A stretch of 64,000 bases of DNA from Paenibacillus macquariensis (GTDB lineage Bacteria > Bacillota > Bacilli > Paenibacillales > Paenibacillaceae). Of this stretch, positions 1-7,412 are shown one piece after another (the stretch's first letter is position 1; each line of letters opens with the position of its first letter). Location: the NCBI RefSeq assembly GCF_900156375.1, contig NZ_FTNK01000006.1:124001-188000 (forward strand). The letters are read 5' to 3'. Below the pieces are notes generated by a model. That model did not search any database. It worked only from the letters and a program-made list of their open reading frames with translations, and had not been told where the DNA came from. The translations under genes and the position numbers were made by a program.

Positions 1-258
1 GTTTTAAAGAAAGGTCGTACAACGTTCATTATTGCTCATCGCCTCTCTACGATCCGTAGTGCAGATCAAATACTGGTATTGCATCGTGGTGAGATCGTCG
101 AACGAGGCAGTCATGATGAACTTATGGAGATTGGTGGTAGGTACTTCCAGTTGTATCAACTGCAACAAGGGAACACTTTAGCCACTCCCTCTACATCTGC
201 AGTTAAGCAAGTTGCTTCAGTCAATCACAGCCAGCCATTACCAAGTGGCGTGTTATAA
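1..258 (+). CDS. ABC transporter ATP-binding/permease protein, C-terminal fragment
   Basis: The open frame enters from the left edge and ends at TAA 256-258, leaving 85 codons. The fragment holds the end of an ABC ATPase. The switch (H-loop) histidine lies in [11 protein letters not shown], followed by the [20 protein letters not shown] stretch typical of the nucleotide-binding domain of exporter-type half transporters. A hydrophilic tail of about 30 residues follows. The Walker motifs lie outside the window, so substrate and direction cannot be judged. A strong hairpin follows 36 bp after the stop. It is one of only two plus-strand genes here and converges on the next gene. Confidence 0.85.
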   Translation, partial: VLKKGRTTFIIAHRLSTIRSADQILVLHRGEIVERGSHDELMEIGGRYFQLYQLQQGNTLATPSTSAVKQVASVNHSQPLPSGVL

Positions 259-294
259 GTCGGGGATTCCTGCTACCACAATAGATCAGAGATC

Positions 295-337
295 AAAAAT
301 AGCAGGTCAAGGATAACCTCCTTGGCCTGCTATTTTT
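295..337. terminator. Bidirectional Rho-independent terminator
   Basis: An 18-bp arm (295-312) pairs with 320-337 through one G-U pair, around a 7-nt loop. The stem is flanked by A-run and T-run ends (AAAAAT / ATTTTT), so it can stop both the ABC gene (plus) and the HEPN-like gene converging from the right (minus). Confidence 0.85.
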
Positions 338-433
338 AGTGAATCAATCATTTTCAGAAAATCAGGTGTCTCATCAGAAGTTAATCTACTTTTGGGACAA
401 CCCCTTTTAGTGTAGTTAAAGGTTCATCATTGT

Positions 434-916
434 CTATGATTTATCAGAACGAGTTGGAGTAAAGTCCTTTTCCAGCCCTAGTGTTCGATATAATTCTCGA
501 GAATATCCTTGAAGCTTCCGTTCCAACGCTTGCGCCTGATCTTTAAAACTCGTCAGTTCTCGAATCATACGAGATCGACCTGCTGGACTAAAGGTATCTT
601 GAATTCGCTCTTTGAAATAATCATGGACAATATAATTACGCTGTTTCCATACTTCTTTTAATTGAATCGTTTCTTCTTCCGAGAACGGAAAATAATGCTG
701 AATCTCCTGCACTAATTGTCCTAGCGAACTACTTAACTTACGTTGATAAAGTTCGGTGAAGTCTTCTTCTGATGGAATTTTTCCTTGTGATAGCTTCATG
801 AGCATCAATAAGTTAGCCAGTTGTTGCTCCAAAGCTTGCGAATAGTATACAGCAAGTCCAAAATATGCGAATACATCCTTAGAATGATCACTATCGAGCA
901 GTTTTTCTTTTCCCAT
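434..916 (-). CDS. Orphan HEPN-like all-alpha protein, function unknown
   Basis: A 160-residue helical protein of no family I recognise by name. Residues near position 105-113 read KQRNYIVHDYF. This fits the R-x4-H signature (Arg, a polar residue, then His four residues further on) of HEPN domains, many of which are RNases or toxin components. It sits between two amphipathic helices, as expected for HEPN. The ATG at 916 is chosen because GGAGCGGAAAGC stands just before it. The frame is open further upstream to 1039, but without a ribosome site. There is no partner nucleotidyltransferase (MNT) gene and no antitoxin-sized neighbour. It stands alone between the ABC exporter and argS. HEPN membership is inference from the motif only. 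Confidence 0.65.
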   Translation of the reverse strand: MGKEKLLDSDHSKDVFAYFGLAVYYSQALEQQLANLLMLMKLSQGKIPSEEDFTELYQRKLSSSLGQLVQEIQHYFPFSEEETIQLKEVWKQRNYIVHDYFKERIQDTFSPAGRSRMIRELTSFKDQAQALERKLQGYSRELYRTLGLEKDFTPTRSDKS

Positions 917-1061
917 GCTTTCCGCTCCATTCACTATCAACACATACAACATGTGCAAGATGATATGCTTTGCTTTGTTACTCCTTATGTTAAAGGAATA
1001 AGCGGAATCAATCAATATATGATTCAAATTCTTATACAATAAATAGGTTCTTGTTACTATA

Positions 1062-2768
1062 TTACATGCGATTTGGAGTGCGAAGACCTAGAATGTTCAT
1101 CGTTCTTTGCAATGCTTCCCCAGTCAGTCGGGTTAATGTTACTCTTACTGTTCTTAAATGCTCTTCTTCACTTAGAATTCTTTCGTTCCCATAGAAATGA
1201 TTGAAGGCTTGTGCCACATCTAATACGAATCTTGCTAGCACAGATGGTTCATTATTCTGAATCCCTCTTTTCAACTGCTCATTAAATCGATTTAGAAGTT
1301 TAAGGAGGTTCCATCCGGAGTCCCCTAAAGCTTCCGCATACATCCCTTCTTGAATATCCATAAGATTCATCGCGCCTATCTGATCTAAGATCAGACTCTT
1401 AGATAGAATACTTTGTGTTCTCGTATACGTATATTGTAAATAAGGTCCTGTCTCCCCATCGAAATTCAGTGCATCTTCCAAAGAAAAGTCCACTTCATTA
1501 ACCCGGTTATTCTTCAGATCACCAAAAATGATTGCACCGATTCCAACATCCTTAGCTACCTGATATTTGTCTTCTAGCTCTGGATTCTTCTCTTCAATAA
1601 CCTGTAATGCTCTAGCAACGGCTTCATCCAGCACCTCTTCAAGATACACGATTTTACCACGACGAGTAGACATTTTCTTGCCTTCAAATTTCATCAACCC
1701 AAAATGAACATGAGTGCAGTCTTTCACCCATTCTGCTCCCATCTTATCCAGTACTGCAAACACCTGTTGAAAATGAAGCTTCTGCTCTCCCCCAACAACA
1801 TATAAAATCTGGTCAGCCTTCAAGACGTCATGCCGATAGAATGCCGTCGCAAGATCTCTTGTTGGATAAATCGTCGTGCCATCCGATTTCATGATTAAGC
1901 ATGGAGGCATCCCTAGCTCTTCCAATCGAACAACCTTTGCACCTTCGCTTTCTTCCAATAAGCCTTTGTCTTCTAATTCTTTAACAACCTTCTCCATCTT
2001 ATCGTTATAGAAACTCTCCCCGAGCACATAGTCGAAGGTCACATCCAGTCTCTCGTACATTCTATTAAATTCCTGCATGCTGACTTCTACGAAATAACGC
2101 CATAGTCTGAGAGCTTCCTCATCACCGTATTCCAACAAGCGGAACCAATTTCTCGCTTCAGGATCCAAGAATGCATCGTTCTCTGCTTCTTCATGAAAAC
2201 GAACATATAACCGTAAGGATTCCTGAATTGGATTCTCCTTTAATGCCTCATCATTCCCCCACCGCTTAAAAGCCGTGATCTGCTTCCCGAACTGCGTTCC
2301 CCAATCACCCAGATGATTGATACTTATCGGTTCATACCCAGCTGTCTGATACATTTTGTACAAAGCAGCACCAATCATGGTAGATCTCAAGTGACCTATA
2401 CCAAAAGGCTTAGCAATATTTGGAGAGGACATATCGATAATGACTTTTTTCCCCTGACCTATGTTCGTTTGACCGAACTTCGAGTGCTGCAATACTTCAA
2501 ACATCTTGATCGCATAATAGTTCCGATCAAAAAATAAATTCACATAAGGTCCAGTAGCTTGAGCCTTAACCCCTTTCATGTCAATAAGGTTTGCTATTGT
2601 TTCTGCAATTGCCTGTGGTGATTTTCTGTACTCCTTAGCCAACATATAACATGGAAAAGCCATATCACCCATCGCGGCTGAGGGTGGCAATTCAAACAAA
2701 CCTTCTATTTCTTCTGCTGATAAGTTTACGTGTGGCTGTATTGCCTCTAATGCCCATTCCTTTAACAT
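1062..2768 (-). CDS. argS: Arginyl-tRNA synthetase
   Basis: Class I synthetase that charges tRNA-Arg; 568 residues, close to the usual 550-580. The HIGH-type signature is in SPNIAKPFGIGHLRS (about residues 115-129), preceded by the ArgRS N-terminal Add-1 domain. The KMSKS-type motif is KMSTRRG (about 362-368). A DALRD anticodon-binding domain rich in helices ends the protein. The ATG at 2768 follows GGAGG by 10 nt. The gene is monocistronic and lies behind a T-box leader whose specifier reads CGC (Arg), so its expression should respond to uncharged tRNA-Arg. Identification is firm from the motifs and the leader together. Confidence 0.97.
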   Translation of the reverse strand: MLKEWALEAIQPHVNLSAEEIEGLFELPPSAAMGDMAFPCYMLAKEYRKSPQAIAETIANLIDMKGVKAQATGPYVNLFFDRNYYAIKMFEVLQHSKFGQTNIGQGKKVIIDMSSPNIAKPFGIGHLRSTMIGAALYKMYQTAGYEPISINHLGDWGTQFGKQITAFKRWGNDEALKENPIQESLRLYVRFHEEAENDAFLDPEARNWFRLLEYGDEEALRLWRYFVEVSMQEFNRMYERLDVTFDYVLGESFYNDKMEKVVKELEDKGLLEESEGAKVVRLEELGMPPCLIMKSDGTTIYPTRDLATAFYRHDVLKADQILYVVGGEQKLHFQQVFAVLDKMGAEWVKDCTHVHFGLMKFEGKKMSTRRGKIVYLEEVLDEAVARALQVIEEKNPELEDKYQVAKDVGIGAIIFGDLKNNRVNEVDFSLEDALNFDGETGPYLQYTYTRTQSILSKSLILDQIGAMNLMDIQEGMYAEALGDSGWNLLKLLNRFNEQLKRGIQNNEPSVLARFVLDVAQAFNHFYGNERILSEEEHLRTVRVTLTRLTGEALQRTMNILGLRTPNRM

Positions 2769-3105
2769 GATTAACCATCCTCCGCTACTACATTTTTAAT
2801 TTTAAATATCAAAAAAGCCCTCGTCTCTAATAAATAAGAGACGAGAGCTATAGTTCCCGTGGTACCACTCTAGTTGAACCCTCGCGCGTGAGGTTGTAAT
2901 CCTCGCTTGAGTTGTTCCGCTTGATGATCTCTAACGTAGATCAACCGGACTATTCTACTGATGTAATCAAATAAATGATCTGCACGTTGGAATAGCCATC
3001 TCCCGGGTGCGCTTCATGAGGGACCTACTTACCGGCTTTCACCACTTCCGGTTCGCTGCAAATTAGGTTGCTCCCATTACTCTCCCGTTCAAAGACGTTC
3101 AATTT
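2769..3105 (-). promoter_or_regulatory. T-box riboswitch leader of argS, specifier CGC (Arg)
   Basis: Read on the minus strand, the leader begins with a stem I segment containing GGGAGAGTA. It continues through the distal-loop element GGTGAAAGCCGG, then reaches the specifier context GAAG-CGC-ACC (CGC at 3011-3009), an arginine codon. It ends with the T-box core AGAGTGGTACCACGGG (about 2856-2871), whose TGGT should pair with the tRNA NCCA end. The competing terminator is at 2811-2845. The amino acid read from the specifier agrees with the downstream gene. Confidence 0.93.
2811..2845 (-). terminator. T-box attenuator terminator of argS
   Basis: Minus-strand hairpin CTCGTCTCT / AGAGACGAG with an 8-nt loop, followed by GGGCTTTTTT. 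It overlaps the region needed for the T-box antiterminator, so it is the OFF-state structure of the leader. Confidence 0.9.
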
Positions 3106-3110
3106 ACAAC

Positions 3111-3140
3111 ATTATACATGCGTCTGCCACATCGACGCAA
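3111..3140 (-). promoter_or_regulatory. SigA-type promoter of the argS leader
   Basis: A perfect -10 box TATAAT (3116-3111) lies 18 bp after TTGCGT (3140-3135), a weak -35 box. Transcription would start near 3104, just before stem I of the T-box. Confidence 0.6.
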
Positions 3141-3177
3141 TAGCCTGAAACACATTTCCAACAATTTCTGAAGGTTG

Positions 3178-4236
3178 TTAACCTTTCTTCTCTAATTCTA
3201 TCAGGGCATTCTTTAACTCCCCTTGGGAGAAATGTTCACCTATAAATACGACCACGTCAGGTACATTCCCCTGAGGATTGATCTTCAAGAAGTCTGATTC
3301 TCTGAATGCATACTGGAATAAGAATCGTGCAGAAGTATCACTAAATGTCATAATCCCTTTGGCACGATACACTTCCCGCGGTAATTTAGCAATCAAATTC
3401 TCAAAGGATTGACTATCAATGGCTCCTTGGAAATAATGTGTATACACCATCACATGATCATGAGAGCTATGCGTATGATTATGTTCACTTTGACTGATAT
3501 CATGAATATGAGCGTCGCTTTGCTCTTGATCATGATTACAGTTGTCATGATGCGCATGATCATCCGCTTGAGGCTTACTTTTACTCATATTCTTCCATTG
3601 CTCCGGAAGAATATCTTGTCCAAAGAGCGGTACCCAATCAATATCACAACGTACGGCCGGGATAATGGGTGCGAATTCGTTCCACCGCGATATGATCTTA
3701 TGTAGATTCTCCTGATCTATTTCACCAATACGGTCCGTTTTATTAAGGATCAGATAGGATGCACAACGGATCTGCTCTTGCATCAGACGATAGGTTTTAC
3801 CTTTTTGATTCTCATACAATTCTAATAGATGACACGCATCTACGACCGTAATAACACTCTTCAAATCAATCTTCATGTATAATGCCGCTTCTGTCACACC
3901 ATCGAGTATTTCCATAGGATTCGCAATACCGGTCGCTTCAATGATAATCACATCTGGTGATTCTTTCTTAATTAGATTAGAAATTTCTAAGCTAAGATCA
4001 CCACGACTCGTACAGCAAATGCATCCATTGAGCATTTCAGTCATAGGAACTGTCTCCTCAATAAGTGCACCTTCCAAGTTCACATCGCCAATCTCATTCA
4101 TAATAACCGCTGGACGGAGTCCCTGTTCTTGCCAATGAGACACCATGCGTTGTAAGAGGGTCGTTTTCCCGCTCCCCAGAAATCCTGACAATATATATAT
4201 GGGTGTAACACGATCTGTTACTTGATTCATATTCAT
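3178..4236 (-). CDS. CobW/COG0523-family GTPase (putative metallochaperone)
   Basis: A 352-residue G3E GTPase. Walker A is GFLGSGKT (residues 18-25). The family metal site CxCC appears as GCICC (71-75), and the guanine-specificity motif is NKTD (about 165-168). A histidine-rich linker (about 224-262, repeats of H-x-H) precedes the CobW C-terminal domain. Such proteins deliver zinc, cobalt or other metals to target enzymes, and His-rich versions are often zinc-linked. I see no clear Zur-type operator upstream, so the metal is undecided. The ATG at 4236 follows AAGGAGGAGAAGCACA. The gene is alone, divergent from moaB across about 275 bp. Confidence 0.88.
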   Translation of the reverse strand: MNMNQVTDRVTPIYILSGFLGSGKTTLLQRMVSHWQEQGLRPAVIMNEIGDVNLEGALIEETVPMTEMLNGCICCTSRGDLSLEISNLIKKESPDVIIIEATGIANPMEILDGVTEAALYMKIDLKSVITVVDACHLLELYENQKGKTYRLMQEQIRCASYLILNKTDRIGEIDQENLHKIISRWNEFAPIIPAVRCDIDWVPLFGQDILPEQWKNMSKSKPQADDHAHHDNCNHDQEQSDAHIHDISQSEHNHTHSSHDHVMVYTHYFQGAIDSQSFENLIAKLPREVYRAKGIMTFSDTSARFLFQYAFRESDFLKINPQGNVPDVVVFIGEHFSQGELKNALIELEKKG

Positions 4237-4512
4237 TGTGCTTCTCCTCCTTGTTAGCTGCGTTTGCTATAATGTGCATGAAATAAAGACAAGTTTTAGC
4301 TTTAGTTCATTCTATATATGTTATGCACCTCATGCAAGAGCCTCATCACGAACAGATCGACCCTCCGACTTGTCCGCTTAACAAAGTATGGAATGACGCC
4401 TACGCTTATAATTGTTGCAGATGGTTCATAGCATCATGGTTGCACGGAAATATGGGAAGACTTATCCTTATATAAAGGCAAGTATAAGAGCATCTAAGGA
4501 GCGAAATAACGT
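4237..4512. other. Divergent intergenic region, CobW gene / moaB
   Basis: Carries the start signals of two divergent genes: a ribosome site for the CobW gene on minus and AAGGAG 11 nt before the moaB ATG on plus. A TATAAT occurs on plus at 4407-4412 but without a recognisable -35 box. I found no metal-box palindrome and no stable hairpin. Confidence 0.4.
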
Positions 4513-5028
4513 ATGAATTCGGTAGAACAGCACCGCAGTGAAGGACCTGCTACAGTATCCTGTATGATCATAACTGTATCGGATACACGTAACAAAGAAA
4601 CGGACACAAGTGGTCAATTAATGATCTCTCTCCTACAAGAGGCAGGTTACTCCATCATACAATATGTTATTGTCAAAGATGATTACGACGATGTAAGAGA
4701 ATTAATTTATAAAGCCTCTATCAATGAGGACATTCAAGCTGTCCTTCTGAGCGGCGGAACTGGCATTTCCCCTCGAGACACCACTTATGAAGCCGTCTCT
4801 TCTATATTAGACCGTGAATTACCTGGATTCGGGGAGATTTTCCGCTTTTTGAGTTTCACTGAAGATATTGGTTCCGCAGCCATTATGAGTAGAGCTACCG
4901 CAGGGACTGTAGGCAATACGGCTGTGTTCTCAATGCCAGGATCCAAAGGTGCCGTCAAATTGGCTCTTGAGCGCATTATCATACCGGAATTACGTCATGT
5001 GATCAGAGAAATTCATAAAAAGTCATAA
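4513..5028 (+). CDS. moaB: Molybdenum cofactor biosynthesis protein MoaB
   Basis: 171 residues of the MoaB/MogA fold, which adenylylates molybdopterin late in molybdenum cofactor synthesis. Visible signatures are the N-terminal strand with VSDTR, the nucleotide-binding loop SGGTGISPRDTTYEA (about 90-104) and PGFGEIFR. A final Gly/Pro-rich loop reads MPGSKGAV. AAGGAG precedes the ATG by 11 nt. It is the only complete plus-strand gene of the window and stands alone, without other moa/moe genes nearby. A bidirectional terminator follows. The MoaB versus MogA assignment is by length and habit of Bacillales. Confidence 0.9.
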   Translation: MNSVEQHRSEGPATVSCMIITVSDTRNKETDTSGQLMISLLQEAGYSIIQYVIVKDDYDDVRELIYKASINEDIQAVLLSGGTGISPRDTTYEAVSSILDRELPGFGEIFRFLSFTEDIGSAAIMSRATAGTVGNTAVFSMPGSKGAVKLALERIIIPELRHVIREIHKKS

Positions 5029-5110
5029 CTTCCCCCTTCCATCCCCCCGAGAGACAAGAATATAAGAGCGGCTTCATGGGACTTATTTCTCAGAAGGTCT
5101 CTTTTCACAA

Positions 5111-5156
5111 AAATAAGCCGATATTAACTCTGCAGAACAGAGCTATCGGCTTATTT
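5111..5156. terminator. Bidirectional terminator between moaB and the stalk-domain gene
   Basis: Arms 5111-5123 and 5144-5156 (AAATAAGCCGATA / TATCGGCTTATTT) are perfectly complementary and enclose a second hairpin, CTCTG-CAGAA-CAGAG. It lies between two converging genes, with T-rich exits on both strands. Confidence 0.8.
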
Positions 5157-5168
5157 CCTTTCCTGCTA

Positions 5169-6119
5169 TTAATCTCTATTCATTTCTTTTCGAGCTTCAT
5201 CTGGTAATTCAAGCGAGATCTTCCCTTCGCTCTTAACAACATCACCACCTACACTATTCTTGGAACCTGTTGAGGTAATAACTCTCTTAAGGTCGATTTG
5301 GCCGCTTTCTTCCGAATTGCTGTCACCCATCATACTTGTAGCATAGTAGAGAAACTTTTTATTGATTTGAGTTGGTGTTCCCTTCTGATCCATAAATTTA
5401 TTATCTAAAAAATTCCGTAACTGCTCTCCTTTTTGAAGATGTGCTTGCCATGTCACGATGGGGAAATCATCTATGAACTCATATTGTGATACTGTATCCC
5501 CTTGAAGAACATAATAGCGAAGTGCCTCTCCCTCAGGAAATATAAATGTTTGCGTGTAATCTTCTGTATCGTAAGAGACTTCCAAAGGCTTATTCTGATA
5601 GTGAACATTTGAAGAGTATGTCATTTTCTTAACTAATGTGCGAGCATCCTTCAATGATCCTTCATAGAGCGTCATACGCTCCTTATTGCTTAGAGGCGAT
5701 TTAATGGTTATCGACTTGCCATTCCAATCTACTATGTATCCGTACTGCTGAGACAGAAACCGTAAAGGAACATAAATTCGATTATTTTCTTTTTGCACAG
5801 AAACATCTAAATCTATAACCCCAGATTCATTCGGTTTACCATCCCGTGACACCGTCTTTTTACCCAATGTCAATATGACGCTTTCGGACCATTTACGTAT
5901 GGTTACGGTGTTCATTTTCTGATCCCACGTTACCTTAGCACCTAAAGATTCTGCAACGACACGAATAGGCACAAGAACGCGTCCTTGTTCAAGGATCGGC
6001 GCTACGGTACTTTGAATCTCTTTATCTTCTACGAATATGGATATTGGCTTAGCAGCATTTGCTATAGAGCCAACACTTAGCAAGCTGAGTATGACTACTG
6101 TAGATATTACCTTTTTCAT
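5169..6119 (-). CDS. Secreted protein with copper-amine-oxidase-N (stalk) domain
   Basis: 316 residues. A clear Sec signal peptide (MKK plus a hydrophobic run ending ANA-A near residue 22) is followed by a copper amine oxidase N-terminal-like domain. That domain has the usual paired motifs GRVLVPIRVVAESLGAKVTW (about 46-65) and IYVPLRFLSQQYGYIVDW (about 115-132). The C-terminal 170 residues match nothing I recognise. The domain is common in secreted proteins of Paenibacillus and related bacteria and probably binds the cell envelope. No enzymatic oxidase domain is present, so the oxidase name must not be taken as a function. Ribosome site GGAGGGGAG before ATG. It is monocistronic. Confidence 0.8.
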   Translation of the reverse strand: MKKVISTVVILSLLSVGSIANAAKPISIFVEDKEIQSTVAPILEQGRVLVPIRVVAESLGAKVTWDQKMNTVTIRKWSESVILTLGKKTVSRDGKPNESGVIDLDVSVQKENNRIYVPLRFLSQQYGYIVDWNGKSITIKSPLSNKERMTLYEGSLKDARTLVKKMTYSSNVHYQNKPLEVSYDTEDYTQTFIFPEGEALRYYVLQGDTVSQYEFIDDFPIVTWQAHLQKGEQLRNFLDNKFMDQKGTPTQINKKFLYYATSMMGDSNSEESGQIDLKRVITSTGSKNSVGGDVVKSEGKISLELPDEARKEMNRD

Positions 6120-6185
6120 GAAGAACTCCCCTCCATCTCTTACCTTTTAAACGTTTATTACACCTATAATGTTCCACTTAATCAG

Positions 6186-6232
6186 AAAAAATAAAAAAAC
6201 TGAGCGCATGACTATTGCCAGTCCGCACTCAG
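6186..6232 (-). terminator. Terminator of the AcuI-type reductase gene
   Basis: Minus-strand hairpin CTGAGTGCGGACT / AGTCATGCGCTCAG with one bulge, followed by TTTTTTTATTTTTT. It lies 42 bp after the reductase stop codon. Confidence 0.8.
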
Positions 6233-6273
6233 CCTTTGATTCCCTATACTAATCTATCAATCATGATCATTTC

Positions 6274-7269
6274 CTAATCAAATTTCACTACGGTACGTCC
6301 AACGGCTCCACCCTGTAAAATGTCCTCTAACACATTAGGTAATTCATGTAATGAAATCTCTGTTATTCCTTGCTCTAACATCTTAACAGGCTTCCACTCT
6401 GCCCCTAATTTGCTCCACACTGCCTGTCTTCGTTCCATCGGACAATATACAGAATCAATTCCTAGCAATTGTACCCCGCGAAGAATGAATGGATACACCG
6501 TACTCTCAAATCCCCCACCACCGGTTAGTCCAGATAGTGCTACACCACCACCGTACTGAATACTCTTTAACAATCCGTTAAGATTAGAACCACCCACGGG
6601 GTCAATAATAGCTGCCCAGCGCTCCTTGGCTAGAATGCCTTTCGCAGGAGCTATTATATCTTCGCGACTAACAACAGAGCTTGCTCCTAGTTGGTATAAC
6701 CAATCTTTCTGAGATTCAATTTTACCCGTACTTGCAACGACTTCATATCCAAGTGTAGCTAATATATCGATTGCGATACTCCCCACACCGCCGGTTGCTC
6801 CAGTTACTAACACAGGTCCCCGTTCTGGTGAGAGTCCATTATGAATTAAGCTATCCACAGATAATCCTGCTGTAAACCCAGCTGTGCCTATGCCCATAGC
6901 TTCTTTGAAAGTAAGACCACTCGGGATAGACACTAACCAATCGCCACTCAGTCTCACGTAGCCACTATAACCTCCGAAATGGGATACACCAAGTCCATAT
7001 CCCGTACATAAGACAGCATCTCCTGCTTGAAAACGGGGATGACTCGATTCCACAACCGATCCTGCCATATCGATTCCTGGAACAAAGGGATACGAGCTAA
7101 CAATTCTTCCTTCTGGTGAATTCGCTAGCCCATCCTTATAGTTCACTCCGGAATAATGAACCTTGACGACGACATCTCCTTCTGATAACTGTTCTATGTT
7201 TAAAGTCTCTACACCACTGCGGAAACCTTCTTCGTCTTTACGTATCATAAATGCTTCAAATTTGTCCAT
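6274..7269 (-). CDS. YhdH/AcuI-family NADPH-dependent oxidoreductase
   Basis: 331 residues of the zinc-free medium-chain dehydrogenase/reductase superfamily, quinone oxidoreductase branch. The N-terminal GroES-like half has NYKDGLA and PGIDMAG. The Rossmann half has TGATGGVGS (about 156-164), the dinucleotide-binding loop. The overall sequence order is that of E. coli YhdH/AcuI, an acrylyl-CoA reductase. Possible substrates are short enoyl-CoAs or quinones, and the real substrate is unknown. It is transcribed in the same direction as the 2-oxoacid oxidoreductase genes, but the terminator at 7352-7376 separates them, so it is not obviously in their operon. Confidence 0.87.
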   Translation of the reverse strand: MDKFEAFMIRKDEEGFRSGVETLNIEQLSEGDVVVKVHYSGVNYKDGLANSPEGRIVSSYPFVPGIDMAGSVVESSHPRFQAGDAVLCTGYGLGVSHFGGYSGYVRLSGDWLVSIPSGLTFKEAMGIGTAGFTAGLSVDSLIHNGLSPERGPVLVTGATGGVGSIAIDILATLGYEVVASTGKIESQKDWLYQLGASSVVSREDIIAPAKGILAKERWAAIIDPVGGSNLNGLLKSIQYGGGVALSGLTGGGGFESTVYPFILRGVQLLGIDSVYCPMERRQAVWSKLGAEWKPVKMLEQGITEISLHELPNVLEDILQGGAVGRTVVKFD

Positions 7270-7351
7270 ATAAGATCACCAATCCCCTTCTTAACTAGCT
7301 TAAATACTAAGCCTATTACTCCTTTCTTAGTATACACCTATCCCACATTAG

Positions 7352-7376
7352 AAAAAAAAAAGGCCCCCTCCGCCTT
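7352..7376 (-). terminator. Terminator of the 2-oxoacid oxidoreductase operon
   Basis: Minus-strand AAGGC-GGAGGGG-GCCTT followed by a run of ten T residues, 37 bp after the alpha-beta gene stop. Confidence 0.75.
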
Positions 7377-7412
7377 ATTAAGGAAAGAAACCTTCTTCAT
7401 GTCTACATGGGC

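Noticed and set aside
4237..4330. Zur-type operator upstream of the CobW GTPase.
   Set aside because: No palindrome close to the Bacillus zinc-box pattern could be found on either strand.
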